Part shown: positions 28,262 to 36,451 of the stretch, in pieces
Position numbering within the stretch: position 1 is the first letter of the stretch
Layout: the number at the start of each line of letters is the position of its first letter
Assembly: GCF_030705605.1 (NCBI RefSeq)
Contig: NZ_JAPCKK010000001.1
Coordinates: forward strand, 1-64,000
Direction: 5' to 3'
Length of the DNA: 64,000 nucleotides
Origin: Paenibacillus zeirhizosphaerae
GTDB lineage: Bacteria > Bacillota > Bacilli > Paenibacillales > Paenibacillaceae
Program-made: the position numbers and the translations under genes
Notes under the pieces: model-generated
Databases searched by the model: none
Told to the model about the DNA's origin: nothing
Seen by the model: the letters and a program-made list of their open reading frames with translations, nothing else

Positions 28262-29008
28262 ATGCTGCATCAATTTTCCCGCACGGAATTGGCTATCGGC
28301 CCTGAGGGCCTGGAAAAGATGAAGAATAGCACGGTGGCCGTGCTCGGCATCGGCGGTGTCGGCTCCATAGCCGTTGAAGCATTGGCGCGTACGGGCATCG
28401 GGCGCATCATCCTGATTGATAAGGATGTTGTGGATATTACGAACATTAACCGGCAGATCCATGCCCTGACGACAACCGTCGGTCAAAAGAAAGCGGATTT
28501 GATGGTTGAACGTGTGAAGCTGATCAACCCGGAGTGCGAAGCGATCGCACTAAATATGTTTTACACAGAAGAGACATATGAGGAGTTGTTCAAATACAAA
28601 CTTGATTATGTGGTCGATGCTTCTGATACAATCATTTACAAAATCCATCTGATAAAGGAATGTCTTAAACGGAACATTCCGATCATTTCCAGCATGGGAG
28701 CAGCCAATAAAATGGACCCGACCAAGTTCCAGGTTGCGGACATTTCCAAAACGTCCATGGACCCGATCGCACGGGTGATTCGCACCAAGCTGCGCAAAGA
28801 TGGGATCAAAAAGGGTGTTAAAGTCGTGTTCTCTACAGAAGAGCCGATGAAGCCCCGTCAGGATGTGACACAGCGGATTGTGCCCGAGAACGCGCCTGAG
28901 ATTCGCAAAGCCAAGCAGCCGCCTGCCAGCAATGCCTTTGTTCCTCCGGTAGCAGGGCTGATTATGGTGAGCGTTGTGGTTAAAGAACTGCTTGCTGTGG
29001 GAAAATAG
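28262..29008 (+). CDS. tcdA: TcdA-type tRNA threonylcarbamoyladenosine dehydratase
   Basis: E1-like (ThiF/MoeB superfamily) enzyme that cyclises t6A37 in tRNAs to ct6A using ATP. 248 residues from ATG 28262, eight bases behind AAGGAGG. Nucleotide-binding loop VAVLGIGGVGSIAVEALARTGIG lies near residues 25-47 (core GIGGVGS), the IDKDVVDITNINRQIHA segment near 53, and VVDASDTIIYKIHLI near 110. It follows aspS as yrvM does in B. subtilis. ct6A in this host is inference from the family. Confidence 0.92.
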   Translation: MLHQFSRTELAIGPEGLEKMKNSTVAVLGIGGVGSIAVEALARTGIGRIILIDKDVVDITNINRQIHALTTTVGQKKADLMVERVKLINPECEAIALNMFYTEETYEELFKYKLDYVVDASDTIIYKIHLIKECLKRNIPIISSMGAANKMDPTKFQVADISKTSMDPIARVIRTKLRKDGIKKGVKVVFSTEEPMKPRQDVTQRIVPENAPEIRKAKQPPASNAFVPPVAGLIMVSVVVKELLAVGK

Positions 29009-29052
29009 AAGTACAAGTAGCAACGCGAGCGCAAGCTCAAGAGAAAATGACG

Positions 29053-29092
29053 AAAGGCCTGCGAAGCCTCCGAATAGGCTCGCAGGCCTTTT
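29053..29092 (+). terminator. Terminator after tcdA
   Basis: Arms AAAGGCCTGCGA(A)GCCT and AGGCTCGCAGGCCTTT with a short loop and T run. Symmetry would allow readthrough stop on both strands. Confidence 0.85.
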
Positions 29093-29131
29093 ACCCTTAG
29101 ACTACTCAACAGATGTGGAGGCAATACGTTT

Positions 29132-30430
29132 ATGAATAAGGGATTCTTATCCCGCAGCCTAGGGCTGAAGCCCGGGGATCTATGGAAAAAGGAAGTCGCG
29201 GCAGGACTGATTTCATATTTCTCGGTCGTATATATTGTGCTGGTGAATGCAACCATTCTCTCGGACGCGGGGATGCCGCTGCAGGGAGCCATGCTGGCTA
29301 CGCTGCTTACTTCCGCTGCAGGCTGCCTGCTGATGGCGTTTGGCGGCAAGTCGCCGATTGTGGTCGTGCCTGGGATGGGCATCAACGCTTTTTTCACCTA
29401 TACACTGGTGCATTCGATGAAGCTGAGCTGGCAGGAAGCCTTGACCGTTGTTTCGATTACCGGCATCCTGTTTGCCATAGTGGCGTTTACATCCTTGTAC
29501 CGGACCATTAGCGAGGCTATTCCGCACAACCTGCAGCATGGCATTACCGTAGGGATCGGGCTGTTCCTGACCTTTATCGGGCTGCAAAAGAGCGGAATCG
29601 TCATCGCCCACCAAACAACGTTTGTCGCAATCGGGCATTTCAGCGATCCAGGGGTAATCACGGCCTGTATGACGCTGATGCTGGCGCTGGTTCTTTTTAT
29701 CCGCAGAGTACAAGGTGGACTGCTGATCAGCATGCTGGCAGGAACCGCCCTGGCTTACGTGCTGGGAGCCGTGCATCCGCAAGGCATGGCGAAGAGCGAA
29801 AATACGGTTCAGCAGTTCGGAGAGCTTTTTGCGCATCTTACGTTGTCCGGCTTCGTATCTCTCGCTTTCTGGATTGCTGTGTTTCTGCTGCTGCTGATCG
29901 TCGTTTTTGAAAATATCGGTCTCATCGCAGGTCAGACGGGAATGATTGGCAGACCGGAGACCTTTAAGGGCAGCTTGAGGGCTCTGGCAGTCAGCAACAT
30001 CCTGGCCGGGGTGTTCGGGAGCAGTCCAACAGTTGCCGCAGCGGAGTCTACGGCGGGGATCGCCGCTGGCGGAAGGACAGGCATGACCCCGCTGGTCACC
30101 GCGCTGATGTTCGGGCTGACCTTCTTCTTCATCCCTATGCTGACATATATCCCTGACAGCGCGATTGCACCCGTGCTGATTATCATCGGAGGGCTCATGG
30201 TACAGAATGTGCGCGAAATGGATTTTTCCAGCTTCACCGACGCATTTCCTGCATTTTTGATTATGGTGATGATTCCTTTCACCTACAGCATCGTGGATGG
30301 AATGGCCTTTGGCTTCATTGCATACCCGCTCGCCAAGCTGGCTGCAGGTAAGGGCAGGGACGTTCCGCGTGTATTGTACGTCATTTCCCTGCTGTTTATT
30401 GCCAATTTTGTGCTGCATGCCAATCTGTGA
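29132..30430 (+). CDS. NCS2 family purine permease (AzgA/PbuG type)
   Basis: A 432-residue membrane protein with ~13-14 segments. The start region FLSRSLGLKPGDLWKKEVAAGL followed by ISYFSVVYIVLVNATIL is typical of AzgA/PbuG/PbuO guanine-hypoxanthine permeases. The conserved VVVPGMGINAFFTYTLV near residue 74 and GVFGSSPTVAAAESTAGIAAGGRTG near 290 (core SSPTVAAAESTAG) form the substrate site. The exact purine cannot be fixed. No purine riboswitch (xpt-type) is visible in the 120-base gap upstream. It begins the ~9 kb stretch inserted between tcdA and rarA relative to B. subtilis. Confidence 0.88.
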   Translation: MNKGFLSRSLGLKPGDLWKKEVAAGLISYFSVVYIVLVNATILSDAGMPLQGAMLATLLTSAAGCLLMAFGGKSPIVVVPGMGINAFFTYTLVHSMKLSWQEALTVVSITGILFAIVAFTSLYRTISEAIPHNLQHGITVGIGLFLTFIGLQKSGIVIAHQTTFVAIGHFSDPGVITACMTLMLALVLFIRRVQGGLLISMLAGTALAYVLGAVHPQGMAKSENTVQQFGELFAHLTLSGFVSLAFWIAVFLLLLIVVFENIGLIAGQTGMIGRPETFKGSLRALAVSNILAGVFGSSPTVAAAESTAGIAAGGRTGMTPLVTALMFGLTFFFIPMLTYIPDSAIAPVLIIIGGLMVQNVREMDFSSFTDAFPAFLIMVMIPFTYSIVDGMAFGFIAYPLAKLAAGKGRDVPRVLYVISLLFIANFVLHANL

Positions 30431-30502
30431 GCGGGTGTGTAGATCCGGTATGATGTAAGTATGGGCTGTTCAATAGATGATGTGGATATGGAGGGAGTCG
30501 TT

Positions 30503-32290
30503 ATGGAAACCAACATGCCAGCAACTGCAAGACCGGATGCAGCCGGCCTGCGCCGGTTTGCCCGGCTCATCAGCGACGCCAACCCGCCACGTGTTGTGCT
30601 CACTGTGGCCTTGCTGCTGACACTTATTCAGACCGCAGCCGGTCTGATCGTACCCTTAATGACCAAGGGCCTGATTGACGGACTTACGGCCGATTCCCTG
30701 AACAGGCAGGTGCTGATCGGGCTTGCCGCCGCATTTATACTCCAGGCTGCCGCTTCCGCCGTATCTATCTATATGCTGAATTACGCAGGACAGCGGATCG
30801 TGGCCAATCTGCGCACCCGGCTTTGGGAAAAGGTGCTGGCGCTGCCGATTCCTTTTTTCGACCGCAACCGTACCGGGGACACGATGAGCAGGGTGACCAA
30901 CGATACCAGCCTGATCATGAATCTGATCACCGAATATCTGGTCAGCTTCGTATCCAATATTATCGCCATTGTCGGCGGCATTGCGCTGCTGTTCTATCTG
31001 GACTGGGTGATGACGCTGATCATCCTCGCCGTGGTACCGGTAACTGCGCTGATTTTGATGCCGGTAGGCCGGAAAATGTATCGCATTTCAAAAAAACAGC
31101 AGGATGAGATGGCTGATCTGACATCTATACTGGGGCAGGTCATCGGGGAGATCCGTCTTGTTAAAGCTTACGGTACGGAGAACAGGGAAGCACGCTCTGG
31201 CGAGGACCGAATCCGCCGTATGTTCGCTTTCGGCCTGCAGGAGGCGAGAATACTTGCGCTGATCGGACCGCTCTCCACCTTTGTGATGACGGCTGTGCTC
31301 GTCCTTATTCTTGGGGTCGGCGGAATCCGGGTGGCCTCGGGCCTGCTGACGGCGGGAGATCTGGTCGCGTTTATTCTGCTGCTCTTCCAAGTCATTACGC
31401 CCATGGCGCAGTTCACGACACTGTATTCAAGAGTGCAGAAGGTGCTGGGCGCAACGGAGCGAATCCAAGCCATTCTGGCGCATGAAGAGGAGCCGCAGGA
31501 TAGCCGGAAAATGGCGGCTCCCGAGGGAGAAGCTATTGAGCTCAGGAATGTCAGCTTTGCTTATAACCCGGGGGAAGAGGTACTGCGCAATGTTAATCTG
31601 GTGATTCCCGCACGCCAGACGACCGCCATCGTTGGGCCGAGCGGGAGCGGCAAGTCGACCCTGTTCGCTCTGCTGGAAAGATTTTATGTTCCCGTGGAAG
31701 GAGAAATCAGATACGGCCAGGACCGGATCGATGAATATACGCTGGCAAGCTGGCGGGCGAAGATCGGTTATGTGTCCCAGGAAAGTCCCATGATGGCCGG
31801 AACAATTCTTGAAAATATTACGTATGGCATTTCCCGTGAGGTGACCCTGGAGGAAGTGCGGCAGGCAGCAGAGCTGGCGTATGCGGCTCCCTTCATTGAC
31901 AAGCTGCCGCAGCAGTACCAAACCGAGGTGGGTGAACGGGGCATCAAGCTTTCGGGCGGACAAAGACAGCGCATCGCGATAGCCCGCGCCTTTCTGCGCA
32001 GCCCGGATATTCTGATGCTGGACGAGGCGACCTCGGCGCTGGACAGCTCGTCCGAGCATGAGGTGCAGAAGGCGCTCGCCAATTTGATGAAAGGCCGCAC
32101 AACCATCGTCATTGCCCATAGGCTATCGACGGTTGTCCACTCAGACAAGATTGTTGTGCTTGAGAACGGCCGCATCACCGGTGAGGGGACTCATCAGGAG
32201 CTGCTGCAATCCCACGAGGTGTATCGTGAGCTGGCGCAAAAACAGTTCGTAGAAGCAGGACAGTCCGGAGAAACGTCCGAGCTTATTTGA
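30503..32290 (+). CDS. ABC multidrug-type exporter (fused permease-ATPase half transporter)
   Basis: 595 residues from the ATG at 30503, which has GGAGGG eight bases upstream. Six membrane segments in residues ~35-320 (type IV exporter fold), then an ATPase domain: Walker A VGPSGSGKST near 379, signature LSGGQRQRIAIARA near 487, Walker B ILMLDEATSALD near 508, H-loop IVIAHRLST. BmrA/LmrA-like half exporters act as homodimers and expel lipophilic compounds or lipids; the substrate is unknown. It follows the permease gene by ~70 bases and is followed by a terminator; no accessory gene is attached. BmrA-like identity is a guess by size and lack of a partner. Confidence 0.85.
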   Translation: METNMPATARPDAAGLRRFARLISDANPPRVVLTVALLLTLIQTAAGLIVPLMTKGLIDGLTADSLNRQVLIGLAAAFILQAAASAVSIYMLNYAGQRIVANLRTRLWEKVLALPIPFFDRNRTGDTMSRVTNDTSLIMNLITEYLVSFVSNIIAIVGGIALLFYLDWVMTLIILAVVPVTALILMPVGRKMYRISKKQQDEMADLTSILGQVIGEIRLVKAYGTENREARSGEDRIRRMFAFGLQEARILALIGPLSTFVMTAVLVLILGVGGIRVASGLLTAGDLVAFILLLFQVITPMAQFTTLYSRVQKVLGATERIQAILAHEEEPQDSRKMAAPEGEAIELRNVSFAYNPGEEVLRNVNLVIPARQTTAIVGPSGSGKSTLFALLERFYVPVEGEIRYGQDRIDEYTLASWRAKIGYVSQESPMMAGTILENITYGISREVTLEEVRQAAELAYAAPFIDKLPQQYQTEVGERGIKLSGGQRQRIAIARAFLRSPDILMLDEATSALDSSSEHEVQKALANLMKGRTTIVIAHRLSTVVHSDKIVVLENGRITGEGTHQELLQSHEVYRELAQKQFVEAGQSGETSELI

Positions 32291-32330
32291 GCAGACGTTC
32301 CATCCGTTTAGGTATTATCGCTGCTTTCGG

Positions 32331-32359
32331 AAGAGACTCTTATGATGAGGGTCTCTTTT
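32331..32359 (+). terminator. Terminator between the ABC exporter and tetR-like gene
   Basis: Arms AAGAGACTC / GAGGGTCTCTT with loop TTATGAT and TTTT; convergent genes share this gap. Confidence 0.8.
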
Positions 32360-32940
32360 CATTTAGGAGTATTTTCTTTACCTTGAGCTAGCAGGCTAAC
32401 CGCCTTGGCGATGGCTTCCCTTGTCTCATTTGGTTTATTCAAGGCATCCGGGGCATACGATGGACCATAAGGACTTGAAGCTGTCCATGCGGTGGCTAAG
32501 GCCATGATCGCGGTCAAAAGAAAACCGGGAGTGAACGTCGTTCCTATCAGCCCCTCGTTTTGCGCATTCGTGACTTCTTTTATTTTCTTCTGCTGGACGG
32601 AGGCACGCTCGGTTAAATGAATGTTCTTTTGTTCCAGGCCGTACCAGGCCAATAGTCTGTACAGATCGGGATTGGCGATGGCAAAATCGAACACCTTTGC
32701 CGCATAACCGGGAAGGTCCTCAGGAGTAAAGGTGACTTCTTCATAGACGCGAGTAAGGTGCTTTTGTAGAACTGTTATAAAAAGCGTCTCCTTATTCTCA
32801 AAGTAAATGTAGATCATATTTTTGTTGCATCCGGCATTTTTGGCAATGCGGTCAACCCGTGCACCCGCGATGCCGTAGGATGAGAACTCCGCCATAGCTG
32901 CCTCTAAAATCCGTTCTTTTGTTGCTTCAGCATTTCTCAA
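32359..32940 (-). CDS. TetR family transcriptional regulator
   Basis: 193 residues. The helix-turn-helix is at about residues 9-50 (TKERILEAAMAEFSSYGIAG then VDRIAKNAGCNKNMIYIYFENKE), the standard TetR N-terminal layout. The C-terminal ligand domain (from ~75) has no close subfamily I can name. It is divergent from the short-chain dehydrogenase gene, 147 bases apart, and the shared gap carries two related palindromic sites overlapping the SDR promoter. The likely role is repression of the SDR gene and itself, relieved by a small molecule. Confidence 0.9.
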   Translation of the reverse strand: MRNAEATKERILEAAMAEFSSYGIAGARVDRIAKNAGCNKNMIYIYFENKETLFITVLQKHLTRVYEEVTFTPEDLPGYAAKVFDFAIANPDLYRLLAWYGLEQKNIHLTERASVQQKKIKEVTNAQNEGLIGTTFTPGFLLTAIMALATAWTASSPYGPSYAPDALNKPNETREAIAKAVSLLAQGKENTPK

Positions 32941-32998
32941 AGAATACTCCCCTTATACATGAATTTTTCATCAAACAATTTATCATTTAATTAATTGT

Positions 32999-33045
32999 TT
33001 GACAAACCGGTTAGTTCATTATATATTATAACCAACCAGTTAGTT
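32999..33045 (+). promoter_or_regulatory. SDR promoter with two putative TetR operators
   Basis: TTGACA at 32999-33004 and TATATT at 33022-33027 are 17 bases apart. The spacer contains AACCGGTTAGTT (33005-33016, with the palindrome AACCGGTT), and a near copy AACCAGTTAGTT lies at 33034-33045 just behind the -10. Such placement suits repression by the divergent TetR protein. Repeats are seen; binding is inferred. Confidence 0.65.
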
Positions 33046-33087
33046 AATTAATGAGGCTGGTATTTCTAATGAAAGAAGGAATCGTTT

Positions 33088-33849
33088 TTGAAACTGTCGG
33101 GAAACACGATCCTTATTACAGGCGGAAGTGCCGGAATCGGTCTGGCTTTTGCGGAACGTTTCATCAAAGCCGGAAACCAAGTGATTGTTTGCGGACGACG
33201 CGAAAGCGCGCTGCAGCAAGCGAAAGAAAAATACCCCAGCCTCATCACACGTGTCGGCGATTTGACGCTCGAATCCGACCGGGTAGCATTGTTCAATTGG
33301 GTAACGACAAACTACCCGGAGGTAAATGTGTTAGTTAACAATGCCGGAATTCAGCAGCGTTTCCATGTGTTGAAAGCAAATGCGAAGGATGATTGGAGTT
33401 ATTTCGGCCAAGAGCTTGCCGCCAATGCCGAAGCGCCGTTCCATCTTTCTATGCTGTTCGCTCCATTTTTTGCGGCAAAGGAAGAAGCGGCCATCCTTAA
33501 TGTGACGTCCGGACTCGCGTTTACGCCGCTCGCGATCGCCCCGATCTACTCGGCTACCAAGGCGGCGCTTCATTCCTTTACGATAAGTCTGAGACATCAG
33601 CTTGCCGGGACATCCGTCGAAGTAATTGAAGTCGCTCCGCCAGCTGTGAATACAGATTTGGGCGGAGATGGCCTGCACGTGCACGGAGAACCGCTGGACG
33701 CCTTCGCGGACGGGATTTTCAAAGGATTGGAGGAAGGAAAACAAGAAATCGGATACGGTTCTTCGATAGACCGCTTGCGCATGTCGCGGGATGAAATCGA
33801 TGAATACACGGATAAGATGTACAAGGCGCTGAAAAGCACAATTGAATAA
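33088..33849 (+). CDS. Short-chain dehydrogenase/reductase (SDR)
   Basis: 253-residue classical SDR from a TTG start at 33088 (AAGAAGGA upstream). Cofactor loop ITGGSAGIGLAFAERF near residues 10-25, NNAG near 88 (LVNNAGIQQ), catalytic Ser in LNVTSGLAF near 140 and YSATK near 154. The CGRRESAL after beta-2 carries arginines often linked to NADPH use. Similar to DltE-like oxidoreductases; substrate unknown. Probably controlled by the divergent TetR gene. A terminator follows. The pair looks like a transferable two-gene detox module. Confidence 0.88.
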   Translation: MKLSGNTILITGGSAGIGLAFAERFIKAGNQVIVCGRRESALQQAKEKYPSLITRVGDLTLESDRVALFNWVTTNYPEVNVLVNNAGIQQRFHVLKANAKDDWSYFGQELAANAEAPFHLSMLFAPFFAAKEEAAILNVTSGLAFTPLAIAPIYSATKAALHSFTISLRHQLAGTSVEVIEVAPPAVNTDLGGDGLHVHGEPLDAFADGIFKGLEEGKQEIGYGSSIDRLRMSRDEIDEYTDKMYKALKSTIE

Positions 33850-33870
33850 CCGCAAGTGCGCAGAGGGTTC

Positions 33871-33922
33871 AGCCATAAGTTGTATGCAGGTCCGCAGACC
33901 AGCAATAACTTATGGCTTTTTC
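33871..33922 (+). terminator. Terminator after the SDR gene
   Basis: Perfect 11-base arms AGCCATAAGTT / AACTTATGGCT with a 25-base loop that includes GGTCCGCAGACC, followed by TTTTT. Confidence 0.8.
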
Positions 33923-34006
33923 TGATTCGATATGGTATGATTTAGCTTCCTTTTTTTTGAAAAGTGTATAAGGCTCACAATAATCTCTCTTAGGAGGTAA
34001 CTGAAA

Positions 34007-36133
34007 GTGGTCAATGATTTTCAAAGTGCCTATCAAGAAGAAAAGCAGCGATTGACGCAGGTGATGGAGGAGATCGACCGGAGATTGCAGAAGCTGCGCT
34101 CGGTTCCGGTCTACACTGGCCACGACTTCACGGAGCAGGCGCTGGAAGCGGGACGTGAAGAACGGAGGCAGGCTTTGTCCAAAAGTGTGCATGAGCCGTA
34201 TTTCGGAAGGCTGGATTTTGAGGAGAAGGGCAAGGGGGAACGAAAGCCCCTTTATATTGGAAAAATAGGGGTAGACCGTGAAGAGGTGGGGGAGTATCCG
34301 CTCGTGATCGATTGGCGCGCCCCTGTGGCCAGCCTATTTTATTCCTTCACCGGCGGGCAGGACCTTGCCTCTTATGAAGCGCCCGAAGGCCTGATTGAGG
34401 GGCTGGTCTATCTGAAGCGAAATGTCGTCATCCGGCAGCAGATTCTGGAAAGAGTTGCCGATACCTATAAGCGGGAAAGCGATGAGCCGGCTGTGTCGGA
34501 TGAATTCCTCGTCTATCGGCTTGGAGAGAATAAGGATAACCGCCTGCGCGATATCGTTTCCACCATTCAGGCGGAGCAGGATCAGATTATCCGCGCAGAG
34601 CGCAGCAAGGCGCTCGTGATTCAGGGCGTGGCGGGCAGCGGGAAAACTACCGTGGCGCTGCATCGGCTTGCATTCCTGCTGTACCAGTATAAAGAGCAGG
34701 TATCGGCTGAAAAAATGATCATTTTTGCGCCTAACCATATGTTTCTCGATTATATATCCGACGTACTGCCCGAATTGGGCGTCGGCAGCATTCAGCAGCG
34801 TACTTTCAATGATTGGGCGCTCGGGATTCTGGATACGGAGTTTCAGACAGCTCCTGCCGAGGAGGCGCTCCAAACCTGGTTCGAAGCAGGCACGAACCGG
34901 CCGGCGGTGGATGAGACAACACCGGGCCGATTTAAGGGGGCGCTAGTTTTCATGCGTCTTCTGGAAGGATATGTGCAGCAGCTTGAGCCGTTGTCAGTGC
35001 CAGAGGGCGATTTTAGTCCGTGGGACGGGGCCGTGCTTGCGAGGAAAGAAATCCTGCATTGGTTCAACGAAGAGTATAAACCCTACCCGCTTGCCAAGCG
35101 CACAGAGCGTGTGCTGGCCAGAATCCATCGCTGGATTGAAATGGAACTGAAAAAGCCGGTATCCGCCGTGGTGCTCAAGGAAAGGAAGAAGAAAGCAGCA
35201 CAGCGGGAAAAGGCATACGCTAAGAAATGGCCCCGGTTTGAAGCGGTGACCATGTACAAGCAGCTTTTTCAGGCGGTTAAGGGCCAGCCGGTCCCTTCAT
35301 CGATTATGGATGAAATTCCGGTCAACGTACTGAAGCAGACGGCCGCGGATTTGAAAAAGAATGTACTGCGCGAAGAGGATCTTCCGGCGCTTGTCTATCT
35401 TCATGTTCTGACGCATGACATCGATTCGGGCAGTCGGTTCGATCATGTGGTAATCGATGAAGCCCAGGATTTCTCGCCGTTTCACACCGCGCTGCTGGAT
35501 TTGTTCGTGAAAGGTCACTCGTTTACGATCCTCGGTGATTTGTCTCAGGGTATTCACGAATACAAAGGCGTTCACAGCTGGGATGAGGTCGGCTCCCTGT
35601 TCAACAGCGGGGATACGGGTTATTTTGCGCTGACAAGGAGCTACCGGTCGACGCTGGAAATTATTGAGTTCGCGAATGTCATCCTGGAACGGGGCGTGCG
35701 CAGCGGCATTACAGCCGTGCCTGTCTTTCGCAGCGGCGATCCTGTCCGTGTGCTTCCTTACGGCCCGCAGGGGCGGAGGGAGCACTTGTTGTCCGCGCTG
35801 CGGGAGCTGGCTGGCAAAGAATATCGGACCGTGTCTGTTCTTACCCGTACGCTGCGGGAGGCTGAGGAGCTTCACGCTTATTTCTTGGAGCAGGGGATGG
35901 ATATTCATCTGATTGACGGCTCTATGAAGCAGTATGAGGGCGGCCTGTCGGTGCTGCCTGTATATCTGTCCAAAGGGCTGGAGTTTGACGCAGTCATCGT
36001 GGCTGATGCCGATGAGCAGCATTATGCCCCTGATGCTATGGATGCGAAGCTGCTGTATGTCGGTTGCACGCGCGCACTGCATGAACTGTGGCTGCTGTAC
36101 TCGGAGCGTTTGCCGGCGTATGTCGAAGCATAG
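34007..36133 (+). CDS. helD: HelD-type UvrD/Rep-like ATPase (RNA polymerase recycling factor)
   Basis: 708 residues from a GTG at 34007 behind TAGGAGG. The N-terminal ~60 residues form a coiled coil (YQEEKQRLTQVMEEIDRRLQ), then ERRQALSKSVHEPYFGRLDF and VIDWRAPVASLFYSF, landmarks of the HelD N-terminal region. Walker A is GVAGSGKTTVALHRLAFLL near 207, Walker B VVIDEAQDF near 482, and a UvrD C-terminal helicase part follows (TRSYRSTLEI near 545). In B. subtilis HelD enters the RNA polymerase channel and frees stalled enzyme. It stands alone. Similar copies can exist in one genome, so the symbol is by family. Confidence 0.85.
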   Translation: MVNDFQSAYQEEKQRLTQVMEEIDRRLQKLRSVPVYTGHDFTEQALEAGREERRQALSKSVHEPYFGRLDFEEKGKGERKPLYIGKIGVDREEVGEYPLVIDWRAPVASLFYSFTGGQDLASYEAPEGLIEGLVYLKRNVVIRQQILERVADTYKRESDEPAVSDEFLVYRLGENKDNRLRDIVSTIQAEQDQIIRAERSKALVIQGVAGSGKTTVALHRLAFLLYQYKEQVSAEKMIIFAPNHMFLDYISDVLPELGVGSIQQRTFNDWALGILDTEFQTAPAEEALQTWFEAGTNRPAVDETTPGRFKGALVFMRLLEGYVQQLEPLSVPEGDFSPWDGAVLARKEILHWFNEEYKPYPLAKRTERVLARIHRWIEMELKKPVSAVVLKERKKKAAQREKAYAKKWPRFEAVTMYKQLFQAVKGQPVPSSIMDEIPVNVLKQTAADLKKNVLREEDLPALVYLHVLTHDIDSGSRFDHVVIDEAQDFSPFHTALLDLFVKGHSFTILGDLSQGIHEYKGVHSWDEVGSLFNSGDTGYFALTRSYRSTLEIIEFANVILERGVRSGITAVPVFRSGDPVRVLPYGPQGRREHLLSALRELAGKEYRTVSVLTRTLREAEELHAYFLEQGMDIHLIDGSMKQYEGGLSVLPVYLSKGLEFDAVIVADADEQHYAPDAMDAKLLYVGCTRALHELWLLYSERLPAYVEA

Positions 36134-36146
36134 ATGAAGGGGGCTG

Positions 36147-36266
36147 GGATGCTCTGAGGCGCTCCAAGAACGAAGCATTCCTGCAATCGCTGTTGACCCT
36201 TCGGGCCAAAGGCGAACGCTGCGCTTTTCCGGAATTGCTTCGTTCTTTCCGCTGCTGCGTGCATCC
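36147..36266 (+). other. Long imperfect palindrome after helD (structured RNA or repeat element)
   Basis: AGAACGAAGCATTCC (36167-36181) pairs with GGAATTGCTTCGTTCT (36231-36246), one base bulged, enclosing ~49 bases with further short pairings. An outer GGATGC (36147-36152) can pair with GCATCC (36261-36266) across an open internal region. It could be a mobile palindromic repeat, a structured RNA, or an mRNA 3' structure of helD. No open frame of quality lies in it. Confidence 0.5.
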
Positions 36267-36328
36267 TTCTACTTAATAAATGCCAGACATAAATCGTCAA
36301 TCGCCTGCGATTTTTGGGTGGTAAATAA

Positions 36329-36362
36329 AGTCGAGAACTTCACCCTGTTCTCGACTTTTTGT
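36329..36362 (+). terminator. Terminator upstream of rarA
   Basis: Arms AAAGTCGAGAAC / GTTCTCGACTTT around TTCACCCT and a T run. It closes the 36134-36360 gap that holds the palindrome, so the helD transcript or a separate RNA may end here. Confidence 0.88.
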
Positions 36363-36451
36363 GCATCATTCTACGAAAGCGTGTCCGGCGGTATGTTAAA
36401 ATAGAAGACGGTGTTAAGGACGGTTACGCAAACTTTCAAGGATGTGAACGT

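Noticed and set aside
29009..29131. Purine riboswitch before the NCS2 purine permease
   Set aside because: The gap holds the tcdA terminator and ~35 further bases. None of the conserved purine aptamer segments are present.
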